A stretch of 64,000 nucleotides of DNA from Arachis hypogaea. Lineage: Eukaryota > Streptophyta > Magnoliopsida > Fabales > Fabaceae. The notes under the pieces are model-generated. The model was not told the DNA's origin, did not search any database, and was given only the letters and a program-made list of their open reading frames with translations. Each line of letters opens with the position of its first letter. Positions within the stretch are counted from its first letter, which is position 1. The position numbers and the translations under genes are program-made. Below, in pieces: positions 1-10,607 of the stretch. The stretch is taken from positions 94,502,693-94,566,692 of the forward strand of contig NC_092045.1 of the NCBI RefSeq assembly GCF_003086295.3, given 5' to 3'.

Positions 1-1148
1 CAATATTATATTTTTTGTGTGTGTTGTTCTCTCTAAAATTGTGATCTCTGTCGTGCTTAATTCTATATTTCCATTGTTTTGATGTATGCATGCACTTATA
101 TGATTGAGGCCTTTGTTTCTTTGAGCTTACATACCCATATGGCCTTACCCTTTTCATTATCCTTTGCAAACCAATTTTGAGCCTATTTTACCCCTTTGTT
201 CTTTACTTTAGCACATCATTAACTCTAAGTATAAAACAATAATGTCCTTAATTTGAATTCTTGGTTAGCTTAGACTAGTGAAAGTGCTCATGACTTAAGT
301 GTCGGAAAATTGGGTTTGAAAACATTTGGTTTGAGAATTGGGTGTTGTGTATTCTTGAGAAAATATGAACAAGAATGTTAAGCACATGTTTATGCATGTA
401 ATACCTTAATCATATGCATTGAGAAAAACAAAAGAAAAGAAAGGAAAAAAATAAAAAATAAAAGAGAAAAAGAAAAGAAAAAGAGCAAACAATAAAAAAG
501 AGGACAAAATGCCCCTAAAGTAAATGATAGCAATGCATATTAGTTGTACTCAAATTCGGATGCATGAATATGTAATAAACACAGTTAATGGGTAATTAGA
601 TTTTATATGCTGATTATATGGATTGTTTTAAGTTAGGTGGGAAGTTTAGGTTAATTAAGGATTCAGATTTTAGTCCACTCAACCAAATAAAATCCTACCT
701 TGACCCTAACCCCGTTACAACTCTTAAAAGACCTCTTGATATGTGTATTTGTGCATTAAATTTCTGTTGATTGTTAGATGAAGAGCAAGGCTTAGAAAGA
801 AAGATTAGTAGAGAATTGAGAGAATCAAACCTTAAACACTAGAGTGATTAGAGTGTATACACTTCTGGCGAGGGTTCGATGCTCGATTCCTTGTTCCCAA
901 CTTTCATGAGCTATTTTCTTCTACAAGTCTATTTGTACTTTATTTTTATGATTTGAATTAGTGAAATCCAGTTCATATTTTTTCTTGAAAATTTTATCTA
1001 TTTCTAACCAAGTGGGTAGGAACATTTTGCATGTAGTTGCATTCATACAGATAGGTTGTATCTCATACTTTCTACCATTCCTCTACACTCTTATAGCCTC
1101 TCTTGAGCTTAGCATGAGGACATACAGATGATTAAGTGTGGGGAGATT
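1..1148 (+). other. Element H: 3' internal (untranslated) end
   Basis: No open frame of useful length and no retroelement domain is visible on either strand. The stretch ends in a purine-rich tract (AGTGTGGGGAGATT, about 1135-1148) directly before an LTR-type TGATGCACC start, which is the position and composition of a polypurine tract. An A/G-rich low-complexity run lies at about 421-515. I read this as the 3' untranslated part of a plus-strand LTR retrotransposon whose body lies left of the window. Confidence 0.6.
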
Positions 1149-3245
1149 TGATGCACCACTATTTCGTGGTACATCTTGTGCTTAATTGAGTGGATTTTAT
1201 CCACTATTCTCACACTTATTCATGTAAAAATTGCATGTTTTACATTTTCCTTCCTGATTTTGTGCTATAATTGAAAACATGCTTCTTTGGTCTTAATTTT
1301 GCTATGTTTAATCCTCTCTTATTACCATTTGATGCCTTGATATGTGTGTAGGGGTGGAAAAAGGCCAGGCGGCCTGGCTTGTGTTTGGCCTGACCTGGCC
1401 TGGCCTGTTATAAAATAGGTACAGGCCCAGGCTCTTTTAAAAGCCTTATTACATTAATAGGCCAAGCCCAGGCTTACTAATTAGCCTTATAAGCCTGTCA
1501 GGCCTGTCTGGGCCTGTTAAAATATAATTAAATATATAAATAATTATTTATTATTAATAAAATTATGAGATATTTTAAATTTATTATATTTTATTATAAA
1601 TATTTTTGTATATTTTAAATATGTTAAAAGTTTAAAATTTTTTATAAATATTAAATATATGACATATTACATATAGCTATTTTTATTAAAAAATAATTTT
1701 TTTAAATAATATTTTTATTTTTGTAAAAAAAATTATCAGGCCTTTTAACAGGCTTCAGGCCAGGCCAGGCTGAATAACAGGCCAGGCCTAGTACTTTATA
1801 AAGAGCCTATAATAGGCTGCAGGCCAGGCTCAGGCCAATTAACTATATGACAGGCCAGGCCTGTTAAGAGCAAAGCCTGGCCTGGCCTGGCCTGTTTTCA
1901 CCCCTATATGTGTGTTAAGTGTTTTCAGAGATTACATGGCAGGAATGACTTAGAGGATGGAAAGGAAACATGTAAAAGTGGAAGGAATACAAGAAGCTGA
2001 AGAAACTGCAAAGCTGTCAGCCTTGACCTCTTCGCACTCAAACGGTCATAACTTGAGCTACAGAGATCCAAATGAGGCAATTCTAGTTGCGTTGGAAAGC
2101 TAACATTCGGGGATTCGCAACGATATATAATTTGCTATAGCTGGCTGGCTGTTGGGCGATGTGTACTAATCAATCACGCGTACACGTGACCTGGCGAAAG
2201 TTCAATCCACGCGTATGCATGACATGTGCACGTGTTGGACGTATCAGAAATTGCTGGGGGCGATTTCTGAGCTGTTTTTGACCCAATTTTTGGCCCAGAA
2301 AACACAGATTAGAGACTACAGAGTGGGGGAATCCATCGATTGAGAGAACTTTTCATACATAGAATTTTTAGGTTTTAGATGTAGTTTTAGAGAGAGAGGC
2401 TCTCTCTTCTCTCTTAGGTTTTAGGATTTAGGATTTCTCTTCTACTTTTATTTGTCTTGGTATTCTAGTTTATTGATTTTCCTTGTTAATTACTTTAGTT
2501 TATGAATTCTTATGTTAGATTAATTTTCTATTTAATACAGTTTGAGGTATTTCAGATTTATTGCTTCTTATATTATTTGTTATTGAATGATGTTTGCAAT
2601 TGGTTGTTTGGATTTAATAATCCTAGCTAGTTTTCTATGTTTTTATGTTATACCCTCCAAATACTTGACAAAATGCTTAGAAGGATGTTAGAGTAGGCTT
2701 CTATGTTCTTGGCTTTGGTTGAGTAATTGGTGACACTTGAATTATCAAACTCCCTTGTTGATTGATAATTGGAAGTCGCTGATTGATTTGGATTCCACTA
2801 AAGCTAGTCTTTCCTTAGGAGTTGACTAGGACTTGAGAAATCAAATTGATTAGTCCACTTGACTTTCCTTCATTCGTTGAGGGTTAACTAAGTGGGAGCA
2901 ATGAACAATTCTCATCACAATTGATAAGGATAAGTAGGATAGAATTTCCAGTTCTCATACCTTGCCAAGAGATTTTCTAGTTATTAGTTTATTCCTTTTG
3001 CCATTTACTTTTCTTGTTCCTTATTCAAAACCCCAAAAAGATACTTTTCCATAACCAGTTTTAAGCACACCTCCCTGCAATTCCTTGAGAGACGACCCGA
3101 GGTTTAAATACTTTGGTTATTATTTATTAGGAGTTTGTTACTTGTGACAAACAATCTTTTGTACGAAAAGATTCTTGTTGGTTTAGAAACTATACTTTCA
3201 ACGAGAACATATTTGTGAATTTCTAAACCGTCAAAAGTCCGATCA
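1149..3245 (+). repeat. Element H 3' LTR, split by a MITE
   Basis: The repeat runs from TGATGCACC, after the polypurine tract, to CCGATCA. Without the nested MITE it is about 1.53 kb. Its 3' part has the AGACGACCCGAGG ... ACTTTGGTTAT block that also occurs, diverged, near the ends of solo LTRs G1 and G2. A cluster of RY-alternating near-palindromes (CACGCGTACACGTGA, CACGCGTATGCATG, TGTGCACGTG) lies at about 2175-2242. The partner LTR would be outside the window, so a target-site duplication cannot be tested. LTR identity is inferred from the ends and the adjacent tract. Confidence 0.65.
1349..1906. mobile_element. hAT-type MITE with GGCCTGGCC-rich ends
   Basis: This 558-bp element starts TAGGGGTGGAAAAAGGCCAGGC and ends GCCTGGCCTGTTTTCACCCCTA; the two are near-perfect terminal inverted repeats. 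It is flanked by an exact 8-bp duplication TATGTGTG (1341-1348 and 1907-1914), the size made by hAT transposases. The outer roughly 150 bp on each side are filled with AGGCC/GGCCTG repeats, and the centre (about 1520-1735) is very AT-rich and non-coding. No transposase is encoded, so it is non-autonomous. It lies inside the H LTR and is therefore younger than H. Confidence 0.9.
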
Positions 3246-3494
3246 TTAAGGCATGAAGAGATCAATCATGACAAATCATAAATAATCAAATTTCAATTTA
3301 TTGGCAATTCAATTTCTCTTTAACCTAATTAATCGCTAATTCCTTAGTCAATTATTTAAGAGGTTAAGAAAAAACCGATTTAATTGCAAATAAGATTCAA
3401 GAATAGTCCTTAGGTTAAATTTTTTGTCACTTATCCAAGCTAGTCTAAATAATTGAAACTTACAAAGTGTCGTACACTCTTTGAAACACATAAA
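3246..3494 (-). repeat. Element F 3' LTR remnant
   Basis: About 240 bp from the ATCAATCATGACAAATC block to CTTTGAAA matches, in the same orientation, about 53688-53930 inside the complete F LTR at 53377-55138. The left part was cut where H ends and the right part where element E begins; about 8 bp at 3486-3494 match neither. Since F reads on the minus strand, this is what remains of its 3' LTR, 50 kb from the 5' LTR. Confidence 0.7.
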
Positions 3495-4733
3495 TTGAGT
3501 GAGTTTTGACGATGTAAAATGGCGTCAAAGCGCCAGCTCTCTGCCCTTTTTTGGCGTCAAAATGCCAGAACTGGCATAAAAGTTGGAGTTAAATGCCTAA
3601 ACTGGCACCAAAGCTGACGTTTAACTCCAGGAATAGCCTATGCACGTGAAAGCTCCAATGCTCAGCCCAAACACACACCAAGTGGGCCCCATAAGTGGAT
3701 TTCTGCACTACCTATCTTAGTATACTCATTTTCTGTAAACCTAGGTTACTAGTTGAGTATAAAAACTACCTTTAGAGATTTATTTGGTACCTCATGACAT
3801 TTTACATCTGACTTTGTATCTTCTACGGCATGAGTCTCTAAACCCCATGGTTGGGGGTGAGGAGCTCTGCTGTGTCTCGATGGATTAATGCAATTACCAC
3901 TGTTTTCTATTCAATCACGCTTGTTTCCATTCTAAGATATTCATTCGCACTTAAACATGATGAATGTGATGATCCGTGACACTCATCACTATTCTCAACT
4001 TATGAACGTGTGCCTGACAACCACCTCCGTTCTATCTTAGATTGAATGTATATCTCTTGGGTTCCTGGTTCACGACTTTGAGTACCTCTCCTGACAATAG
4101 AGTGTTCGAATTCGTGCATCCAGAGTCTTCGTGGTATAAGCTAGGATTATTGGCGGCCATTCCTGGGATCCGAAAAGTCTAAACCTTGTCTGCGGTATTC
4201 CGAGTAGGATCTGGAAAGGGATGACTGTGACGAGCTTCAAACTCGCGAGTGTTGGGTGTAGTGACAGACGCAAAAGGATCACTGAATTCTATTCTAACAT
4301 GATCGAGAACCGACAGAAGATTAGTCGTGCAGTGACAGCGCACATGGACCATTTTCACTAAGAGGATGGGAAGTAGCCATTGACAACAGTGACACCCTAC
4401 ACACAGCTTGCAATGGAAGGAGCCTTGCGTGCGTGAAGAAGAAGATAGTAGGAAAGCAGAGATTCAGATGACAGAGCATCTCCAAAACTCCAACATATTC
4501 TCCACTATTGAACACAAGTATCTTTTATTTCATGATCTTTTATTATATTGCAAACAAAAACCCTTTTCAATATTAATCTCCTGACTAAGAGTTACAAGGT
4601 AACCATAGCTTGCTTCAAGCCGACAATCTCCGTGGGATCGACCCGTACTCACGTAAGGTATTACTTGGACGATCCAGTGCACTTGCTGGTTAGTTATGCG
4701 GAATTGCAAGTGTGATTGCAATTTTGTGCACCA
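3495..4733 (+). repeat. Element E 5' LTR, 5'-truncated
   Basis: Aligns by eye along its whole length with 24716-25953 of the 3' LTR and lacks the first 352 bp, including the TGATGAGCGGATA start. It ends GTGCACCA immediately before the primer site. It holds GGCGTCAAAACGCC-type palindromes at about 3520-3640 and the conserved hairpin block at 4631-4693. Loss of the LTR start is a deletion or recombination scar, not normal integration. Confidence 0.85.
3758..3765 (+). promoter_or_regulatory. TATA box in E 5' LTR
   Basis: TATAAAAA in the context TTGAGTATAAAAACTACC, repeated at the same place in the 3' LTR (24978-24985). This is the likely core promoter of the element; the U3/R border should lie a few tens of bases downstream. 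Confidence 0.6.
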
Positions 4734-4739
4734 AGTTTT

Positions 4740-4757
4740 TGGTGCCGTTGCCGGGGA
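4740..4757 (+). other. Element E primer-binding site (tRNA-Asp type)
   Basis: TGGTGCCGTTGCCGGGGA begins 6 bp after the LTR end. It is one mismatch from TGGCGCCGTTGCCGGGGA, the complement of the 3' end of plant tRNA-Asp(GTC) as I know it. It fixes the plus orientation of E. Confidence 0.85.
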
Positions 4758-5249
4758 ATTGTTCGAGTTTGGACAACTAACGGTCCATCTTGTTGCTTAT
4801 ATTAGGAAAATTTTGTCTTTTAGGTCAGAGTCTTTTATTTTCTTTTCAAAGTTTTTCAAAAAAAATTATTATTTTTCTTTTAGATTATTCTGTTTGAGTC
4901 TAGTTGCATGTTTTAAGTTTGGTGTTCTCTTGTTAGTTTTTATTTAAATTCCAAAAATTTATTTTTGGTTTTCTAAAAATTTTAAGTTTGGTGTTCTTTT
5001 TATGTTCTTGAATATTTCTTGTGTTTTGATCTTAAAATTTTTAAGTTTGGTGTTCCTTGGTGTTTTCCTCAAATTTTCGAAAGTTTTGCATTAAATTAGT
5101 CATTAATTTTCAAAATCAAATCTTTTTAAATTGTTTTTCAATCATATCTTTTTTACTTTCCAATTTTTTTATTATTATTATTTCGAATATATATATATAT
5201 ATATAATAAAATAAATAAAATAAATCTACATCATCTCCCTTTCTCCATC
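4758..5249 (+). other. Element E 5' leader with three AAGTTTGGTGTTC repeats
   Basis: T-rich untranslated leader. TTTAAGTTTGGTGTTC or a close form occurs three times (about 4914, 4981 and 5040). The same string precedes the downstream ORF (11547) and serves as the tract before the 3' LTR (24348-24363). A short TA microsatellite sits at about 5188-5206. No ORF in the leader looks real. Confidence 0.6.
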
Positions 5250-6731
5250 TTGGAACTAAGTGGAAACGAACAATCCAGAAGGACTCTGGGGTCATGTGCT
5301 AACCCCGCTACTACTTCATATGGGAGTAGTATCTGTATACCCTCTATCGGAGTCAGTAGTTTTGAGTTGAATCCTCAGCTTATTATCATGGTGCAGCAAA
5401 ATTGCCAGTATTCCAATCTTCCACAGAAAGAACCTACTGAGTTTCTGGCACAGTTCTTACAAACTGCTGACACAGTACATGATAAGGAAGTAGACCAGGA
5501 TGTCTACAGATTATTACTGTTTCCATTTGCTGTAAAAGACCAAGCTAAGAGGTGGTTAAATAATCAACCTAAGGCCAGCATAAGGACATGAAAACAATTG
5601 TCAGAAAAATTTCTGAATCAATATTTCCCTCCCAAGAGGATGACACAGCTAAGACTGGACATCCAAGGTTTTAAACAAGAGGATAATGAATCCCTTTACA
5701 ATGCCTGGGAGAGGTACAGAGAGATGCTGGGGAAATACCCCTTTAAAATGTTTTCAGAATGGGTGCAGTTAGACATCTTCTACTATGGGCTTACAGAAAA
5801 AGCTCAGATATCTATAGACCACTCAACTGGTTGATCTATACACATGAGAAAGATAATTGAAGAGGCTTAAGAGCTTATAGATATTGTTGCTAGAAATCAG
5901 CATCTGTACTTGAGCAGTGAGTCCTCCATGAAGGAAGAGGCTAAAGCAGTATCTACTGACCTCAGTTCTCCAGAAAAAGCTCCTGAACTCAACCAGTAAT
6001 TACTTGCTCTGACAAAATAGTTAGCAGAATTTAAAGAAATGTTACAAGATACTCAGGATGCTAATAAGAATATGGAAGCACAACTTGACCAGACAAGACA
6101 ACAGTTATCTAAACAAATAACAGAAGAATGTCAAGTTGTTCAATTAAGGAGTGGAAAAATATTAAATACATCAACTCAAAGTAGCAGAAAGCCAAGGAAA
6201 GAACAGCTGACAAAGGATGAACAAAATACTACCCAAAATCCCTCTGAAGACAGTAAGAGCCCAGAGAGGAATGATTCTGGCGTCTAAACGCCAGAAAAGG
6301 GTGACAAACTGGCGTTAAACGCCCGGTGGACGCCCAGTTCTGGCGTTCAAACACCAGATAAGGGTGAAAAGTTGGTGTCAAACGCCTATTCCATGTTCAA
6401 CTCTGGCGTTCAAATGCCAGAACAGGGTAGGAATCTGGTGTTAAACGCCAATCCAGCGCCCAATCTTGGTGTTCAAACGCCGGTAAGGGATCAAACACCC
6501 ATAAGTGCTGATAATAACTCCCTCAAGAAGGCGTCTCAGCCTGCTTCTGTAGGAAATAAACCTGCAGCAACCAAGGTTGAAGAATATAAAGCCAAAATAC
6601 CTTATCCTCAGAAACTCCGCCAAGCAGAATAGGATAAGCAATTTGCTCGCTTTGCAGACTATCTCAAGACTCTTGAAATAAAGAATCCATTTGCAGAAGC
6701 ACTTGAGCAAATACCCTCTTATGCTAAGTTC
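5250..6731 (+). pseudogene. gag: Element E gag (capsid/nucleocapsid), stops in frame
   Basis: This is the gag part of a continuous frame; it would form the virus-like particle around element RNA. The capsid-like region (FAVKDQAKRWLNNQ, then FLNQYFPP, YNAWERYREML and FYYGL) is the Retrotrans_gag type of Athila-like elements. A QLRSGK motif near 6150 is shared with gag of element F. No ATG is visible at the start; homology begins near 5250. Seven stops interrupt it (5589, 5832, 5868, 5997, 6018, 6285, 6630) with no frameshift. Most look like Gln or Trp codons changed by C-to-T or G-to-A. A palindrome cluster is embedded at 6275-6490. No CCHC zinc knuckle is seen. Confidence 0.8.
6275..6490 (+). 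repeat. Palindrome cluster inside E gag frame
   Basis: Eight or so copies of TGGCGTTAAACGCCAG-like units (both half-orders, some mutated) lie between gag and protease. Because it is in the reading frame it would encode a repeat of the SGVQTP and LALNA kind. The same motif family occurs in this element's LTRs and 3' UTR and in element D. Confidence 0.8.
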
Positions 6732-7262
6732 ATGAAAGAAATCTTAAGCCATAAGAAGGATTGGATAGAAACTGAAAAAGTTTTTCTCACTGAGGAATGC
6801 AGTGTAGTCATTCTAAAAAGCTTATCGGAGAAGCTTAAGGATCCCGTAAGCTTTATGATACCATGCACATTGGAAGGAATTTGCACCAAGACAGCTCTAT
6901 GTGATCTTGGGGCAAGTATCAACCTAATCCCTGCACCCACTATCAAGAAGCTTGGTTTGACCGAAGAGATCAAACCAACCCGGATCTGTCTTCAACTTGC
7001 TGATGGCTCCATTAAATACCCATCAGGCATAATCGAGGAAATAATTGTCAAGGTTGGGCCATTTGCCTTTTCCATTGACTTTGTAGTGCTGTAAATGGAG
7101 GAGCACAAGAGTGCAACTCTCATTCTAGGAAGGCCTTTCCTAGCAATTGGACGCACCCTCATTGATGTCCAAAAGGGGAAAGTGACCCTGAGAGTCAATG
7201 AGGATGAGTTTAAGTTGAATGCTGTCAAAGCTATGTAGTATCCAGACACACCAAAAGACTGC
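6732..7262 (+). pseudogene. pol: Element E aspartic protease domain
   Basis: Retropepsin-type protease that would cut the polyprotein. The active-site motif CDLGASINLIP has its Asp at 6903-6905; the DLGAS form replaces the usual DTGAS and is common in Athila-like elements. The second conserved block ILGRPFLAIGR follows about 80 residues later. It continues the gag frame. In-frame stops lie at 7092 and 7236. The preceding FAEALEQIPSYAKFMKEIL stretch is a conserved gag-protease linker also seen in element F. Confidence 0.85.
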
Positions 7263-8529
7263 ATGAAAGTGGATCTTATTGACACTCTGGTAGAAGAAGT
7301 TAATATGACTGAAAGTCTCGAATCAGAGCTAGAGGACATATTTAAAGATGTTCAGCCTGATCTGGTAGGGCCAGAGGAACTAGAAGAACCTCTGAAAACT
7401 CCTCAATTAGAGGAAAAGTCCCCCAAATCAGAGCTCAAACCACTACCACCATCCCTGAAATATGCATTTCTGGGAGAAGACAACACTTTTCCTGTGATCA
7501 TGAGCTCTACCTTAAAGCCACAGGAAGAGGAAGCGCTGATTCAAGTGCTAAGGACATACAAGACAGCTCTTGGGTGGCCTATAAGTGATCTTAAGGGCTT
7601 TAGCCCAGCCAGATGCATGCACAAGATTCTCTTAGAGAATAATGCTAAGCCAGTGGTTCAACCACAAAGGCGACTGAATCCAGGCATGAAAGAAGTGGTG
7701 CAGAAAGAGGTTACTAAATTACTAGAGGCTGGGATTATTTATCCCATTTCTCATAGCCCCTGGGTGAGCCATGTCCAAGTCATTCCTAAGAAGGGAGGCA
7801 TGATAGTAGTTCATAATGAGAAAAATGAACTGGTTCCCACAAGAACAGTTACAGGGTGACGCATGTGTATTGACTACAGAAGACTCAATACAGCCACCAG
7901 AAAGGATCATTTTCCTTTACCATTCATAGACCAGATGTAAGAAAGACTAGCAGGTCATGATTATTACTGCTTTTTGGATGGTTATTCAGGCTACAACCAA
8001 ATTACAGTAGATCCCCAGGATCAAGAGAAAACAGCATTCACATGTCCATCTGGAGTATTTACCTACAAAAGGATGCCATTTGGGCTGTGTAATGCACCTG
8101 CAACCTTTCAGAGATGCATGCTCTCTATTTTCTCTAATATGGTGGAAATATTTTTGGAAGTCTTCATGGATGACTTCTCAGTATATGAAGACTCATTCAG
8201 CTCCTTTCTTGATCACCTGACACTTGTTCTAAAAAGGTGCCAAGAGACTAACCTGGTTTTGAACTGGGGAAAATGTCACTTTATGGTGACTGAAGGAATC
8301 GTCCTTGGGCACAAGATCTCGAATAGAGGAATAGAGGTAGATCAAGCTAAGGCAGAGGTAATTGAAAAATTACCACCACCTGCCAATGTTAAGGCAATCA
8401 GAAGCTTTCTGGGGCATGCAGGATTCTATAGGAGGTTTATAAAGGATTTTTTAAAAATCACAAAACCTCTAAGTAATCTGCTAGCTGCTGACATGCCATT
8501 TATATTTGACACAGAGTGTCTGTAGGCGT
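7263..8529 (+). pseudogene. pol: Element E reverse transcriptase
   Basis: Copies element RNA into cDNA. The blocks run in order: PQRRLNPGMKEVVQKEV, PISHSPWVSHVQVIPKKGG, RMCIDYRRLN, FLDGYSGYNQI, RMPFGLCNAPATFQRCM and the catalytic FMDD at 8163-8174 (the usual Y is F, as in many plant gypsy elements). The connection domain FLGHAGFYRRFIKDF follows. In-frame stops at 7857, 7938 and 8523 break it; the catalytic aspartates are intact. Same frame as gag and protease. Confidence 0.9.
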
Positions 8530-9197
8530 TTGAGACCCTGAAAGCCAAGCTAGTTACAACACCAGTCATTTCTGTACCAAACTGGACATTACCATTCGAA
8601 CTAATGTGTGATGCTAGTGACCATGCCATTGGTGCAGTATTGGGACAGAGGCATGACAAAATTCTGCATGTCATTTATTATGCCAGCCGTGTCCTAAATG
8701 ATGCATAGAAGAATTATACAACCACAAAAAAGGAATTGCTTGCAGTGGTTTATGCTATTGACAAGTTTAGATCCTATTTGGTAGGATCAAAGGTGATTGT
8801 GTACACTGACCATGCTGCTCTTAAATATCTACTCACAAAGCAGGATTCAAAACCTAGGCTCATAAGGCGGGTGCTGCTTCTGCAAGAGTTTGATATAGAA
8901 ATAAGAGACAGAAAAGGGACAGAAAACCAAGTGGCAGATCACCTGTCCCGGATAGAACCAGTAGAAGGGGTGTCCCTCTCCATCACTGATATTTCTGAAA
9001 CTTTTCTGCATGAGCAACTCTTTGCCATTCAGGAAGTACCATGGTTTGCAGACATTGCAAACTATAAGGCTGCAAGGTTCATACCCAAGGAGTACAGCAA
9101 GCAGCAAACAAAAAAATTAATTTCTGATGCAAAGTACTACTTGTGGGATGAACCATATCTCTTTAAGAGATGCGCAGACGGATTAATCCATAGGTGA
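8530..9197 (+). pseudogene. pol: Element E RNase H
   Basis: Degrades the RNA strand of the RNA:DNA hybrid. The conserved acidic sites are present: [38 protein letters not shown] and NQVADHLSR. There is a single RNase H, unlike the dual arrangement of nested element A. Stops at 8706 and 9195 interrupt it. Frame is continuous with RT and integrase. Confidence 0.88.
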
Positions 9198-10607
9198 ATA
9201 CCTAGAGAAGAAGCGCAGAGGATCCTTTGGCACTGCCATGGATCACAATATGGAGGACATTTCGGAAGTGAGCGAACAGCTACAAAAGTCCTCCAATGTG
9301 GCTTCTACTGGCCGACTCTCTATAAAGACTCCCGAGAGTTTGTACGGAACTGTGATAGTTGCCAGAGACCTGGTAATCTACCTCATGGTTACGCCATGCC
9401 TCAGTAAGGGATCTTAGAGATTGAATTGTTCGACGTATGGGGCATTGACTTCATGGGGCCTTTCCCATCTTTATACTCAAGCACTTATATTCTAGTGGCA
9501 GTAGACTATGTATCTAAATGGGTAGAGGTAATTGCAACACCCACTAGTGATACTAAAATAGTGATAAAGTTCCTCCAGAAACACATTTTCAGTAGATTTG
9601 GTGTCCCCAGAGCAATAATCAGTGATGGAGGCACTCATTTCTGTAATAAATAGCTTTACTCTGCTATGGTCCGGTATGGAATTAGCCACAAGGTAGCAAC
9701 TCCATATCATCCACAGACAAATGGGCAAGCTGAGGTCTCAAATAGAGAACTAAAAAGAATCCTGGAACAGACTGTAATGGCCCGTAGAAAGAATTGGGCA
9801 AAAAGCTTGGATGATGCTCTGTGGGCATACAGAACAACATTCACGACTCCTATAGGAACTTCTCCATACCAACTTGTGTATGGCAAAGCCTGTCATCTAC
9901 CCGTGGAACTGGAATACAAAGCCTACTGGGCAACCAGATTCCTAAACCTTGATGCTACTTTAGCTGGAGAGAAAAGATTGCTCCAGTTGAATGAGCTAGA
10001 GGAGTTCAAGCTCAATGCTTTCGAAAATGCAAAAATTTACAAGGAAAAAGCAAAAAGATGGCATTACAAGAAATTGTCATCCAGGGTCTTTGAACCAGGA
10101 CAAAAGGTCCGGCTATTCAACTCTAGACTCAAATTATTCCCTGGGAAATTAAAATCCCGGTGGAGGGGGACCATATGTGATTACAAGTGTGTCACCATAT
10201 GGCACAAAGCCTACTAGGCAACCAGATTCCTAAACCTTGATGCTACTTTAGCTGGAGAGAAAAGATTGCTCCAGTTGAATGAGCTAGAGGAGTTCAGGCT
10301 CAATGCTTTCGAAAATGCAAAAATTTACAAGGAAAAAGCAAAAAGATGGCATTACAAGAAATTGTCATCCAGGGTCTTTGAACCAGGACAAAAGGTCCGG
10401 CTATTCAACTCTAGACTCAAATTATTCCCTGGAAAATTAAAATCCCGGTGGAGGGGACCATATGTGATTACAAGTGTGTCACCATATGGATATGTGGAGC
10501 TTTAAGATACTGACTCTGATAAAAGATTCATTATTAATGGACAAAGAGTCAAACACTATCTTGAAAGCAATATTGAGCAAGAGTGCTCAAAACTGAGACT
10601 ACAATAA
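9198..10607 (+). pseudogene. pol: Element E integrase, with internal 288-bp duplication
   Basis: Inserts cDNA into the genome. The zinc-binding HHCC part (HCHGSQYGGHF ... CDSCQR) precedes the DDE core: Asp in GIDFMGPF, Asp in ISDGGTHF and Glu in [11 protein letters not shown] are all present. Stops lie at 9405 and 9651. The C-terminal part is duplicated in tandem (about 9918-10490). The first copy carries an extra G, so the frame fails near the copy junction; the second copy then ends at a stop at 10503, with a further homologous tail to 10605-10607. Confidence 0.85.
9918..10490 (+). repeat. 288-bp tandem duplication in E integrase tail
   Basis: AAAGCCTACT starts at 9918 and again at 10206. 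The two copies are nearly identical by eye, differing in a few bases and one extra G in the first copy near 10169. Both cover the integrase C-terminal region ([15 protein letters not shown] ... KLKSRWRG). The near identity suggests that the duplication is recent relative to the element's decay. Confidence 0.88.

Noticed and set aside
5250..5252. Gag start codon of E at this position
   Set aside because: The codon is TTG, not ATG; it only marks where the open frame and homology begin.
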